From: Cercis canadensis
Lineage: Eukaryota > Streptophyta > Magnoliopsida > Fabales > Fabaceae
DNA: 64,000 nt
Direction of reading: 5' to 3'
Assembly: GCA_003255065.1 (NCBI GenBank)
Contig: QAOA01003028.1
Location: forward strand, 2,296,440-2,360,439
Shown here: piece after piece, positions 21,055 through 35,181 of the stretch
Position numbering within the stretch: the first letter of the stretch is position 1
Layout of the letters: every line of letters begins with the position of its first letter
Notes under the pieces: generated by a model
Told to the model about the DNA's origin: nothing
The model's input: the letters and a program-made list of their open reading frames with translations, nothing else
The model's database searches: none
Made by a program: the position numbers and the translations under genes

Positions 21055-24000
21055 ATGTTGAGAGACTTCAAATTCTTACGCCGAAATTCCGGTAAGAATG
21101 AGGAAATTGAGAATGTCCCTGTGAATCCCAAGGATTCATCAACAACTCAAAGCAGCGGGGAGGCTTGTAGGCCTCCATTGAATACAATTCAAGAGCCTGT
21201 TCATAATCCGAAGCCTGAACAAGATGTGGGTATTCAAAATAAGATCGAAAGGACTCCTTCTTCTAAGACCAGAGGAAAGGGCTCTGACTCCACATTGCCG
21301 CTTCGGACGCCGGATAAGCACGGAGGAAGCTTATTGGCGAAAAATAGATTTGGCTGGGCTCAAAAGAATGAACCCAGTTTGGCATCTGGTGATTTGCATG
21401 ATGAGAGGAGAGTTGATAACAGCTACCACTCTGCTCAAGTAGGCCGAGGTGGTGCTGCTATTGGAAATGGAGGCTTTCCAAATGTTACTCCTCGGACGAC
21501 TCGTACAGTAGGAAGGGCTACCCCAGCTTGTTCTGAGAACAATTCCACGCAAAGCACACCGACCAAGAGTGTGACAAAGCCTCCAAATTCAGGTATTCGG
21601 AGCAAGGCCGATGGAAACTTTAATGCTCGATTAGGAAATTATGCTGCATTGTATAAAGGGATTCCAAGTTCAAGTAGTGCTTCCACAGTTGTCAATACGG
21701 TCGAAGTGCCTCACTTTGATCTCAAAGAAGACCCTTCATTCTGGATTAATCACAATGTACAGGTGAGATTTTAGTTAATCTGTCATCCTTTGCTTGTTGA
21801 TTATGTCGTTAGTAGTTGATTAAAATTTAAAAAGGGTATTTTCAATTGGCCTAATTGGAATTGTCCATGAAAATTTTATAGCAGACCAACCGAATTGTAG
21901 CTCTGATGCTTATACTGATGTTAAAACACATGTAGGTTATTATACGTGTTCGTCCTCTCAATAGCATGGAGCGGAATACAAATGGTTATAACAGGTGTTT
22001 AAAACAAGAAAGCTCTCACAGCATAACCTGGATTGGGCAACCAGAAACTCGATTTACTTTTGACCATGTTGCATGTGAAACAGTAGACCAGGTGAGGTAG
22101 CAATCAGTAAACAACTTGATCCTCAAATTTCTTTGGATGCAGTTATTAATTTCTATCTTGAATTTTCGGTTTTATAGGAAATGCTCTTTAGAATGGCCTG
22201 TCTTCCAATGGTAGAGAACTGCCTCTCGGGATACAATAGCTGTATGTTTGCATATGGGCAGGTATATTATCGTGATTCAAAGTTTAGTAATTCGTGATGT
22301 CGGTCACTTCTAAGCAACGAAGTGTTATATGCTTACCACTGAGAATCAGTGCCCGGTTGTATGGCCCCTTTCTTTTGCCCCTCGCTTCAGTTTGTCATTA
22401 CTGTTTTCTTTGACGTCATCATGGTGAGGTGCAGTATAAAGAAGGGGGATGGGAGCAAGCTTTCTAACCAGCGAAATCTCGTGGAGCTTGGCTGTTTTTT
22501 TAACTATAATATCCATCATTTTAGCTCTCTGTAGTGTATCATTTTTCACGTAATTGTCAAGTCCTCAATATATACCATCTATTCGGATGTTGTGTGCTCT
22601 GGTGTTCTTACTTCTCTAACGTAATTAGAAATGGATAATGACAATGTTTTGATTCCAACACGTAATGAACTACTTTTTTATTTTTAATAACTAAGATGAT
22701 GAACGAATCTGTTTGATCATGCAGACAGGAAGTGGGAAGACATATACGATGCTCGGTGAAATTGATGATTTAGAAGTGAAGCCCAGTCCCCATCGTGGAA
22801 TGACTCCACGTATATTCGAGTTCTTATTTGCGAGGATCCAAGCTGTAAATTCATCATCCATACTTCAGTTTTAAAATATGAAAAAGCCAGTTTTCACGAT
22901 CAATATATCCCCAATCCATATTTCTGTCTCTCTTTCACTCTTACATTCTCTCCCCACAAATTTCCAGGAAGAAGAAAGCCGAAGGGATGAGAACTTAAAA
23001 TACTACTGCAAGTGCTCTTTCTTGGAGATTTACAATGAACAAATTACGGATCTCCTCGATCCCTCATCTACTAATTTGCTTGTAAGTCTGGTTCTTACCC
23101 TAACCAGATGAATGTCGAAACAATTTCAATAAACTTTTCATAATTCCTTTTTCTTAATAGCTGCGCGAGGATGTCAAGAAGGGTGTTTATGTTGAGAATC
23201 TATCTGAGTTTGAAGTTCAAAGTGTGTGCGACATCATAAGGCTTCTGACTCAGGTAGTAGTCTTTGGTGGCTATCTTCTTCATTCTCTCTATCTCTCTCT
23301 CCCTGTTTATTTGAATGCATACTATCATGAGTTTGCACACTTGCATGCACGTCCTTCCATTAAGTTGTAGTTTCTGATGTGTAGGGTTCTGCAAATAGAA
23401 AGGTAGCAGCAACGAACATGAATAGAGAGAGCAGTAGGTCCCACAGTGTTTTTACATGTGTAATTGAGAGCAGATGGGAAAAAGATTCTACAACTAACTT
23501 TCGATTTGCAAGGTTAAACCTGGTTGATCTAGCTGGTTCAGAAAGGTAAGACGTTGCTTCTAGACTGACTGAACCAGAAGTGATTTGGCATACATATGTA
23601 CCAGTACTAACCAAATTCTCATTTATAACAGACAGAAAACTTCTGGTGCTGAGGGTGAGCGTTTAAAGGAAGCTGCTAACATTAATAAATCGTTATCTAC
23701 CTTGGGGTTCGTATATCATTACCTTAATAGATAAAGACCTGGCATTTTTTTAAAGAATAAAGATTTAGTTGCTTTATTTGTGTTTGACCACTTTGTAACT
23801 AGTATTCTAAATACATGCTTGCAGTCATGTAATAATGATACTAATGGATGTGGCACATGGAAAACCGAGGCATGTTCCTTACCGGGACTCCCGGCTGACA
23901 TTTCTTCTTCAGGTTAACTACTGACCGGTGTATTTTGACATCTTCATTCATAGAATTGTTCGTCTTTACTAATTTTGGCATTAAATACAATGCAGGACTC

Positions 24001-27000
24001 CCTTGGTGGAAACTCAAAAACAATGATCATTGCCAATGTCAGCCCTTCTATCTGGTTTGTTCTTTTGTCTATAACTATGTTTCCTTCATTGAACACGAAA
24101 AATTGTCACAAAAGTGTGATGGAACTTTGATCATTTCACTTTTGCAGCTGCGCTGCTGAAACATTGAATACACTTAAGTTTGCTCAGAGAGCAAAACTTA
24201 TCCAGAATAATGTGAGTGCCATTCTCTGATCCAATGGGGTACGAATTTCTGTTTGTAAAAGGAAGGCATAAATTTGATTGACATATATACATTCTGTATG
24301 TTGAAGGCTGTAGTGAATGAAGATTCTACTGGGGATGTCATTGCTCTACAGCATCAGATACGGCTTCTGAAGGTGGTATCATTTCTTCTCTCTCTCTCTC
24401 TCTCCCTCCCCCCTAAGTGGTTCACATTTAAAAACTCATGGTGGAAGTATGGGACAGGAGGAGCTCTCTATCCTTAAACGTCAGAATGTCTCCAGGTCCC
24501 TGTCATTTAGTCTGACATCTGACAGAGACATAAAACAATCACTGGATGATACCTGTTTAGAAGATGCATCTGACATAGTTCAACAGCAAGGTGATAATCT
24601 GCTTGATTATGAATCCAAGGGCATCAGAATGTCCAACAAACAGGTATACTTGGCTTTGCTAGGTCTATGAGGGTCTACTTAAAGGATAGAATTTATGCCT
24701 GAATGATCAGACTGTTGTTTTTATTTTATTCTTTTCCTGCCTTTTCATCAATATTTATTGAATTAGTGGTTTTTATACGTAATTCATCATTTGCATGATA
24801 TGGTATAATATAGCTGTTCCGCATAGAATTTGAAAATGTAATTACCTGTTAGTTTCTATGGCTCAACTCACATTTTTTGCTGCAAGTAGGCTATAACATT
24901 GTCAGCATGGGGCAATATATTTCTAGTTCTATCCTGTAACACTCAATTCTTGTGCCTCAGTTAAAATCATTAGAGACAACTCTTGCTGGTGCCCTGAGAA
25001 GGGAGCAGATGGCAGAAACTTCTATCAAGCAACTAGAAGCAGAAATTGAACAATTGAACCGTTTGGTATATCTCTTATGAGGTCTTCTTGCTTTTGGAGT
25101 TATACATAACAACTGTTTATTCACTCTTCATTCCCATAAACCCATTGCTTCTCAGGTTCGTCAAAGAGAGGAGGATACTAGGAGTTGCAAAATGATGCTT
25201 AGGTTTCGGGAAGACAAAATCCGAAGAATGGAATCCCGTGTTGCTGGTTCAATTCCTACAGATACATATTTGCAGGAAGAGAATAAAGAAATGTCTGAGG
25301 AGATTCAGCTACTTCAGTCCAAACTTGATCGTAATCCTGAAGTTACTCGGTTTGCATTGGAGAATATCAGGCTTCTAGACCAACTTAGAAGGTGATCTCT
25401 CTTTTTTCTTCCTAGAGAATTCAATATAAGAAAGTTCTCAGTCTTTTGACAATTTCTCATCTCGGTTATGACAGCTTTCAAGAGTTCTATGAAGAAGGGG
25501 AAAGAGAGATTCTCTTGGCTGAAGTGTCTGCTCTGCGGGAACAGGTACATGAAATGAAAAATAATTTCCTTTTTGGGTTCTTTGTTTTAAAGCTTCTATA
25601 AACGAAAAGCCCATGTTTGCAGTTGCTTCAATTTCTTGAAAGAAACTCCATGCAGACTAACCCAAATTACAGCATGCAACCTGAGGTTAGTCTATAATTA
25701 CCTTATGCAGTATTTCATGTTTTCCATTCCTTGTACATTACACTCTGTATTAGGGTATACTGGAAGCAGAATGACCGTACAAATTGGTCTATTATTTTTC
25801 ATGTATTGCTTTATTCAATAATTAAACGGAGACTTAAAATGTCAATGTGTCCAGTTCTGCATAGAATGATGTGTCAGGTCTTTTACTTCTTATTTTTACC
25901 ATTGGTGCAGAAAGCTCCAAGCAGCAGAAAAGAAGATGATTCTCTGGATCTTGAGGTTTTCTTCCGGTCCTTATAAGAATATAACCTTTATTCTGTTCAA
26001 AATTTTGAGATATGTGTGACATTCTCCTTTCATGGGTTGCAGCTAAGAAACACTCTTACTGAGTTAGAAGAATGCAGACGTAACCTAAATTCTTGCTTAG
26101 AGGAAAATGCAAAACTCAGTAGGTATGATTTTGGTTCTCCTGTTGAAGTTCATTTGGTAGTATATTTGCAGATTCGAACTCTTAAGGCTGTAACAATCCT
26201 AATATTTATGAATTGTTTTGCAATTGCACATTTCTACAGGGAAATAGATTCTCTTCATGCAATGATGAGCAATATGAAATCTTTGCCGCATGATCAAGAT
26301 GACAGCACAAATGACATACAGGTAGTTTTGTCATTCAGATATAACTTCTCTAGGTTTTGTCCTTTGCTGCATTATAAAAATCTATAAGAGGAGAATGCGA
26401 ATGGTGTTCACACACATGCAATGCGTATCTTGGACTCAATCATGTGATATTTTTGGAACTTTAGTAAATTGTGATGTTCTTTGCATGATGTTTTTCGTCT
26501 TAATGTGAAATTATTTTTCCCTCATGTGCGACATGATCAGTGTGTTGAAATAATGTTTATTTTTATTTTAAGGATCCAATTAAAGGACCTTTCGTTGAAG
26601 CTCAACTAATTCCAAGTAAGAAGATGGAGGGGAAGCATGAACCTCAAATGGTAAAACACACGGAAGACATCTTGAATTTGCATTTAGAATTGGATATACT
26701 AAAGATCATTCTGAAAGAGGAGAGATCTTTGCGTGGCTTAATGGAGGAGCAAACGACATGCTTAAATCAGGATTTCCAGATGGCAAAAGACAAACTATTG
26801 CTGACAAGCAAACAATTAGAAGATACAAAAGATGAGCTGAAGGAGACAAAATCTGTTATTGAAGCTCTTGAATCACAGCAATTTTTATCAATTAATGAGA
26901 TGGAAGACGTGAGGAACAGGAACATCCATTATCTGGAACTTATGAGGAAACAGGAGCTTGAAATCATGGCCTTGAAGAGCCAACTTTCTTCTAAAGAGTT

Positions 27001-30000
27001 AAGGGATAATTTACCTTCGAATGGGTTGGAGATTGACAACAAATCCCCCTTACAGATTAAACTGAAAAGGATGCATGATTCTCTTGAAAAAGCTAAGAAA
27101 CTGAACATGTTTTACCAAAGTGATCGTGCATTTCAGTTATCTAATGAGGAAGAGACGGATGAAGTTTGTCGGCAGGCCGAAGCTGAAACTGTGGAGGTGA
27201 TTGTCTGTATGCAGGAAGAACTTGCCATACTCCAGCATCAAGTACATGATAGTCATTTGAAAGAAGCAGAGATGAAAAAGAATATACTACATTTGGAAAC
27301 TGAATTAACGAAGGTGCAGGAAAAATTGTTCACTACAGTTGATGATAACAGAAGGCTTAGTGGAGAGCTTGAGGAGAAGGATCGGGAGTTAAGATCACTG
27401 GCTGAAGAATGGGAACTGTTAACCTCTGAGATTGAAGCGGTTCTTTCTGACGGATGTGAGGCGCTCATTGATGCCACTGATCAACTTGGCCATATAAGCA
27501 ATTCATTTCCACAGAAAAGGATCTGGATTTCTGAACAAGTTGGCATGATGGTAAGAAGAATTTCTGAAAAGGAATTACTGATTGAAGAACTCGGAAGATG
27601 TTTAGAAGATGCAAGCAATAAAAGGAGTGATATTGAGTGTATGTTGAAGTCTTTAAGAAGTGCAGCACTGGTAATTACTGAAGCCCACCAGAAGGAGTGC
27701 ACCGAAAGAGAGAAAGAAATTCAGCTGTTGACATCAGAACTGAATGAAAAGACAACTAATATGACAAATCTGGAGAAGCAGTTGAAAGTGCTAAAAGATC
27801 AGATCAGAAAAGTATCAAACTGTGCAACAGTGGCTTTTGTAATTGTGAAAAGATTATCAGAAGTGAATCTTGGTTACTTTGATGATCTAAAACACAAGGA
27901 TACTCTGCTTATTGAATTAGCAGAGAGTAACCAGAGGATGGATTCCCTTCTCATTGATCAGTCTGCTTCAATTGCACAGGCAGAGAGACAGACAGCAGAA
28001 TTGCAGGAAACCTGTAACAAGTTAAGGCAGAGGCTCTCTGAGGAGCAAGAGCATTCTTGTTCTTTGGAACAAAGACTTGAAGATATTGAAAAGAATTCCA
28101 TTTCAAAGACAAGGGAGCAACTAGCCACATTACAAAATGGCGTGTCCTCAATCAGGTCATGTATCGCCTCATTTGCAGAGCATTCTGAAAGTCTTGAGGA
28201 TAGAAATTCACAGGAAGTTTGCACCGTATCCTTTGAAGACAATGGGGAAGCAAGGGTAAGCTAATGCTGCTTTCTTACAGATAACTTAAGTCAGAATTTT
28301 GTCACTAATAACCCTGGCCATTTGAATGGATTTTATTTAGAATTTGCTATTTTGGCACTGTTGCAGACAGGTAATAAAACACATCAAGACAATGACGTAA
28401 ATCCATGTTCTGTTGAAGAACATACACTTTACCTGGCAGACTGTCCGAAATTGGTGAAAAGTGTAAATGATCAGGAAAACCAGAAATCCAGACGAATCTG
28501 CAAGGATGCATGTGATAGAGATGGTACCATTGCACTTCTAAAAAAGGAAATAGAATGTGCTCTTGAAAGCTTGGAAGAGGTGCGAGATGAGATGGCCAGA
28601 CTACATAAAGAGAAGAAGGAGATGTCATTGTCTGAAAAGCGGAGCCAGCAAAGCATTAAATGCCTCACAGCTGAGGTACTTGCCCTGCAGGTGGCCATGA
28701 GTGACTTTGAAGGGCAATCCAAAGTCAAGATAGAAGCATTCAGTCATAAACTCAGAGACTTGGAAGAAACTCTCGAAGAAGCTGGCTCTCAATGGTGTCA
28801 AATGAAAGAGGTAATACTTTCATAAGACAACATGCTGCTCTCCATGATACCTCTACTACTGTTTTTTTTTTTTTTTTTNTTTTTTTTTTTTTTTTTTGGG
28901 TTGGGGGGGAGGGAGGTGTGGGTTCTCTTTCATTTTCTAAAAGAAAATCTTGAGTCTGCTTTACAATAATCTCGGTGTTTTTGATCATATGCATCTACTT
29001 GCTTTTGTTGTCTTTTGGTTTACCCTCTTCATGCATATAGTTGCTTCTGATTTAAAGTTGAATTAATATTGTTAATGTTCAACAGCTTCATTAACATTAT
29101 TTTTACGCTTCTTTCTCATTATAGTGTCTTGAGCTTGAAGTTGGGGAGGTAAAGATAATTGCAGCTCAGAAAAATGCAGAAGCATTTTGTATTCTTGCTA
29201 AATTTGAAGAAGCTCAAGATACCATGAAGGAAGCAGATATTATGATCAACGAATTGATGATAGCTAATGAAACAATGAGGCTTGATATAGAAAGAATGAA
29301 AAAAACAGAAGTCACATTACTTGATGAGAAGGGTATATTAACTAGCAAGGTTGAGAGTCTACAATCCATTATTGATATGAAGCATCAGGAGATAGAAAAC
29401 CTTGTTGAAGCAAATCTAGTAGAAACAAGACATCTGGTAGTGGAGCTGGATGATGTCATTACGGAGGTCCACTCCTTCATGAAGGAGAATTTCATGTCTT
29501 TCGCCTACGATTTGCAGTACATCAAGTCTCAATTTTTGTGTTCCACTAAGTTAGTACAGTCATGGCTTGAGAAGATATGGTCTGAGATAGTTGTAAAGGA
29601 TTGTGCTATGTCTGTGCTACATCTATGCCACATGGGTATTCTGTTAGAAACAGTAACAGGGCTGCATGCAGAGAAGGGTCTGCTTTCACACGGCCTATGT
29701 GAATCACACTCTGTCATCAGCGATTTGAAGGAACACAATTTTAAGGCAAGAGCAGAGCTTGAGATGTGCAGAATCTTGAAGGGGAAACTGCTGGCTGACA
29801 TCAAGAACAGTTTTGATCGCATTTCCAGGAAGGAAGAGGAAACTGGTGAGATCACCATCAAGCTAACTACTTTTGAGAAAAAGATATCCAACCTGCAGCT
29901 CCAGGAAGAAATGATGTTGCAAAGGTCTAATGATATGGGATCTCAACTTGCTACCTTGATGAGGGAATTGGACTTGAGTAATACACATGTTGTGACATCC

Positions 30001-33000
30001 CTTTTAGATCAAGAGGAAGTTCTTAAATCAAAAGTAGAGGTCTTTGAGGCTCAAGCTGAATATCTCATGGCAAATTGGTTTTCAAAAGACTTTGAGTCAC
30101 TCATCCTTGCTTCAGAATTAGAAAATATGGGCTGTCAAGTAGCTGATATGGAGAAAGACTGTATCAAGTACTCAACTTTCGTTGAGCTTTTGAAGAAAGA
30201 GGTAGTGTTTCTACAGGTAGAAGCAGAGTTGAAAGAACACATTTTGAGGGACAAGGAAGTTGAAGTTTCTCTTCTAAAACGAGAAGTTCAACAGACAAAA
30301 GTGGAGAGGCAGGATCTATTATTGGAGCTGAACCAGAAGACCTTAAGGATTAAGGAGATGGATGAAGCAAACAAGGAACGTGAACAAAAGATTGAGCTTC
30401 TGAAGGATGCTGTTCATTCAAATAATGCAATGGAGGCTGAACTTGGTGAAGTTAAGGAAACAAAGGGAAGACTGCTGGATATAATTCAAGCTCTTGAAGC
30501 TGAATATGATAAAGTGATAGGGGATCTCATGGAGAAGGATGTGGCTTTCGAGTTTTCTTTCTCTCAGATTTCTGTTCTTGATCAACAAAACAAAGAGTTG
30601 CAGAAAGTAAACAGGATGTTGGTGAGTTCATCTTGCGGACTTCAAGAAGAGCTGAATCTGAGGGATGCAGAGCTAACTAGAATGCAATGTTTGACGGATG
30701 AAAATGAGTCTCTAAGAGATGAGGTGAGAAATTTAAAGACAGAAATAAGCTTAGTTCTTCAAACGCTTGACAAGAAATTTTCTGATTTTAAATCACTGTC
30801 AAGATGCTTGAATATATTTGATAAGGAAAATTGCTTGTTGCAAGACTTCGTAAGTTCATTAGATACTCATATTGGCAACCTACACACTAATCTGGAGAAG
30901 AAAACTACTAAATTGAGTGATATCCTTGATTCCCAATCTGTCACAATTGAAGAATTAAGCTCCAAATGCCAGAATCTGCAGAACTGTGTTGAAACTGTAA
31001 GCAAATTGAAGGAAGAAAATGCTTTCTTGCAGAACAGAGTTCATCAGTATGAGAACATCTTGTTGAGTTTGGAAATTGTTAGATCAGTTGATGCTGCAAA
31101 AACTATAGAGATGATGGTTAGCAGATTATTTGAAGCACAGGAAAAAGAAAGTTTTAAAGTAGCAGACAGCATGTTTCAAGACATATGTGAAAATGTGGAG
31201 AGGACATCAAAGTTCATAGAACAATTTGAATGTTTGGAGTGCCATGTTAAAGAAATGGTAGCAACCAATTCAACTCTCCAGGCTGAATTATCCAGGAAAG
31301 ATGATGTTATAAAAGGGTTATTATATGACCTGAGCTTGTTGCAGGAATCTGCATCAAACAGTAAGGACCAAAAAGATGAAATTGAGGAAATGATGGCTAC
31401 TATGGAGGCATTAGAAGATGAGCTTGCTGTTAAATCAGGGGAGCTTGCTGGCATTGTTGCTAACTGTCAAATTTTTGAGGCTCAGTTGCAGGAGAAATCA
31501 GAGACAATCACAGCTCTTGAGTTGGATCTCTCAAAAGATCGTGAATCTCTAAAAGTTATCGTTAGTGAAAACCAAGAGCTGAGAGCTCATATTGAAGACG
31601 CCTTGGCAGCAAAAAATCTGGCTGAAGATGAGCTGACAGAAAAAAGGAAGATAATTGAGAGCTTAGAAAATGAAATGTCAGAAATGAGCAGTGTTCTTAG
31701 CCAAATGCATGATTCAATTGGGACCCTGAGGAGTGATATGACTGAGCTCGGAATTGAAAGGGAACAGCTTCAGGTGTTGGTTCTTTCTCTTCAAGAAAGG
31801 CTGAAACAAGCAGAAGCACAAGTTGAAGAAAATAGAGCAATTGCTCAAGAAGCTCAACAGGTAATGCTCTTATTGACGAATAATGGAAACTTAGAATCTG
31901 AATTCCTCAGAGATTTATGTCAATCAGCAAAGCATATAGAATAGTACGTTTATATGCTTGGTGGTCATTGATTTGTTTCCACACTGGTGAAAGACTAATT
32001 TTCAGCAGTCATGCTTGATTGATTTCTTGCCTGTTCCTACCTGAAATTTGCTATGATGATGGCAGGTGGCAGAATCAAGAAAGATCTATGTCGAAGACAA
32101 GGAAGCAGAGGTGAAACTCCTAGAGAGATCTGTCGAAGAGTTGGAACGTACTGTGAATGTACTAGAGAACAAAGTGAGTTTCTGTTATTTCTTGTAACAT
32201 TTTACAAGGTTGTTTACCTTCGTAGGGATTACACCTTACAACTTCCTTTTGTAGGTTGACATTCTTAAAGGAGAAGCCGAACGACAGCGGCTGCAAAGAG
32301 AAGAGCTAGAGTTGGAGCTTCATGCTGTCAAACATCAGATGCAAAATGTTAGAAACCCTGATGCTGATATGAAAAGGTTTAGACCAGTTATTCCTAATGA
32401 AAACGCTGATGCGGAATTCTCATTCTAATTTATAGATGTATAGCAATTTACTTTTCTATTTCCTTTCCCATAGGTTTTTGGCTGAAAAGGAGAAAGGCCT
32501 TGAAGCAGCCCTAGATCACATACGGATTCTTAAGAGGGATTTAGCACAGAAAGATGCAGAGGTGGGAGTTTTACACCATGCCTGATGGCATCTCTGTGAT
32601 TTAAGCTTCAATGACAGAATTTAATTTCTATTTTTTTTTTAATTCTTTTGGCTTTTCAATATCCAACAGATTGCAGAAATGAAAGCGCATATTTCGGAGC
32701 TGAATTTGCATGCTGAAGCACAGGCAAAAGAGTATAAGCAGAAGGTAAATTAGTGGATAATATAATTGTATAAAAGAAAATTGTTAGTGCATGTCATATT
32801 AGTTAGGCTTCAAAACTCATATGTAGCAGCCATGTATACAGAAATTCAATCTTGTACTTTTTCTTCTCAAGATATTTATAATTATGAATTTATCATAATT
32901 TTAAAACAGTTCAAAGCATTGGAAGCTATGGCCGAGCAAGTCAAACCTGAAAGCCTTTCTACCCATGCCACCAATTCTTCATCAAACAAGTCAGAGAAGA

Positions 33001-35181
33001 ATGCCGCCAAGTCTCGGGGTTCTAGTTCCCCTTTGAATGCCAACAAGTCTCGGGGTTCCAGTTCCCCTTTCAAATGCATTGGGTTGGGCTTGGCACAACA
33101 GATTAAATCCGAGAATGTTGAGGAGCTGGCTGCTGCAAGAATGCGCATTGAAGAACTAGAATCCCTGGTAGTAACTCGACAGAAAGAGGTAGCCTTTCTC
33201 TTCAACAACATATTGTACAGATTACACTTGTCAATCTTTGCTGATGTTCTTCACTGTGTTTCCTTTTCTTTTTCCAGATATTTTCGCTGAATGCTAGACT
33301 AGCGGCTGCTGAGAGCATGACCCATGATGTAATTCGAGACTTACTTGGAGTAAAGTTGGATATGACAACTTATGTGGTAAGCTCATTTATTTTTTTCTTT
33401 TGTTATACGCCATCTTTAACATGCATGGAGAAAAATCAAAGAGTGTCATGTAATTAACTCTTTTAAAAGAAATTACGCACTTATATTTTACAGTTACGGT
33501 AATTTTAGAATCATTCCATTTAAGAGAGATAAAAAAGGGGAAAAAAATCATCGGAAAAGTGCATTTTAGACTTGTACATGCCCATTCAAGCTCATCTTAC
33601 CTTTTACTTTTTTAATTTATTTTAGTCAATGTTGGATGATCGGCAAGTGCAAAAGATAACAGAGAAAGCTCAATTTCATACTCTAGAATCTCAAGAGAAG
33701 GTAGTATGACCTCTAATATCCACTTAAACTAGGTTGAATGATATAGGAAGGTTTGTTAACCTGAACTGCATGCTCAATTCAGGAACAGGAGGTTGATAAA
33801 CTAAAGAAGCAACTGAATGAATTTATTGAAGAGAGACAAGGGTAAGCAACTTCTGATTTTAAATTGTTAACTTGCTAGCTTTTTCTCCTTTATTTAAATT
33901 TACTTGTAGTTCTTATGATTCTCAACCCTTATCTATCAGATGGCTGCAAGAAATGGATCGGAAACAAGCCGAATTGGTAGCTGCAGAAATGGCATTGGAA
34001 AAACTACGGCAGCGAGACCAATTACTTAAAGCTGAAAATGAAATGTTGAGGGTAAGATGTTAAAACTTTTCTTTCTTTCCTTTCTTTCTTTTTCTTTTAT
34101 TTCTGGTTGTTGGGCCTTACTGCCTTAATTATGTGCAGATGGAGAATGTAAATAATAAGAACAAAGTAATGGAACTGGAAGGAGAAATAAAAAAGCTGTC
34201 TGGCCAGCAAAACCTTCAGCAGCGTATTCATCATCATGCTAAAATAAAGGCAAGATTTTGTCATTTTACTTAACTCAAGTGGATGTTAATTAGTGCACTT
34301 CCTAGTTCCTACATGATTTTGGCAGCAATAAAAATTAAAACTTTGCCAAGATAATCTCTTATTCCGACAGTTCTCGTTTTTTTTTTTTTTTTTCAAAATC
34401 AATGTTGACACTGATCATAGAATAATGCAACAGGACGAAAACAACAAATTGAAGATACAGAATGACGATCTTAGTGCAAAGCTAAGGAAAACAGAGATAT
34501 TCCTTTCACGCGTCAAGGAAGAACTTGCTCGCTTTCGTGCTTCCTTTGGGGTTAAACCATATATTGATATTGATGAGGAGCAACGCCTGATGATCAAATT
34601 GAAGGTCAGTACCTAAGATATGTGTGTACTCAGTCACTAAATATACAGTTGAAGTTTGACTTACCGTTTGAGTGAATAATGTCGCAGGAAAATGAGGAAG
34701 AGAAAGTGCAACTGGCACAGCAATTACTGGGGTTGTGTACCAATGTTCTAAAAGTAAGTTACAAAGATTTGTCGTTCTTGCTATACCCACTCTGTCTCGT
34801 AAAATCCTGACATATACTTTACTTTCAGGCTGCTGGAATAGCGAAACCAATATCAGATATAAACCCCTCTCTTGCTGAGGAGGCTCTAGAACAGCTTAAG
34901 AATAGAATAACTTCTCTGGAGATGGAGCAGCAAGATCTAAAGTTTAAGGTATGAACAGAATAGAGAGTGTAGTAACTTCAAAAACGAAGCATTCTATATC
35001 AAATATTAAAGAACTAAAGAGAAGAATGTTAATACTTTTACAGAATATAATTATAAACGAAAGGATTCGCTTATCTGAACTCATGCCACAATCTTCACCA
35101 TTGAGTTCAAGACCTGAAGAAAACCGTAGGACTCCACCAAGGGTATCCCAGGCGCCATTCCTTTCCAGTTTTGATCGATGA
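21055..35181 (+). CDS. Phragmoplast-orienting-type kinesin, KIN-12 family (KIN-12C/D, POK-like)
   Basis: Thirty-seven coding exons join in phase to about 3,046 residues. Exon ends include 21762, 22091, 22261, 22844, 23081, 23253, 23545, 23706, 23912, 24054, 24211, 24372 and 24643. The largest are 26573-28255 and 29125-31860; the last is 35044-35181. I chose [11 protein letters not shown] at 21055 over the ATG 12 bp upstream because kinesins of this clade start this way. A polar N-terminal region (about 1-215) precedes the motor (about 230-590), with P-loop GQTGSGKT (315-322), SSRSHS, switch II DLAGSER (about 472-478), and RAKLIQNN at the motor-neck border. The remaining 2,400 residues are almost all predicted coiled coil. 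KIN-12 motors act at the phragmoplast and cortical division zone in plant cytokinesis. One intron (34250-34433) is GC-AG. Length exceeds Arabidopsis POK2 (about 2,770, from memory). Confidence 0.93.
33009..33080 (+). repeat. In-frame tandem 36-bp repeat in the kinesin tail
   Basis: Two adjacent copies start at 33009 and 33045, each beginning AAGTCTCGGGGTT. They encode [12 protein letters not shown] and [12 protein letters not shown]. They form a Ser/Pro-rich break within the coiled-coil tail and keep frame. Confidence 0.85.

Noticed and set aside
26624-31944. Reading the two largest kinesin exons as separate genes.
   Set aside because: Splice sites keep one frame through all exons, and the coiled-coil character is continuous with the motor.
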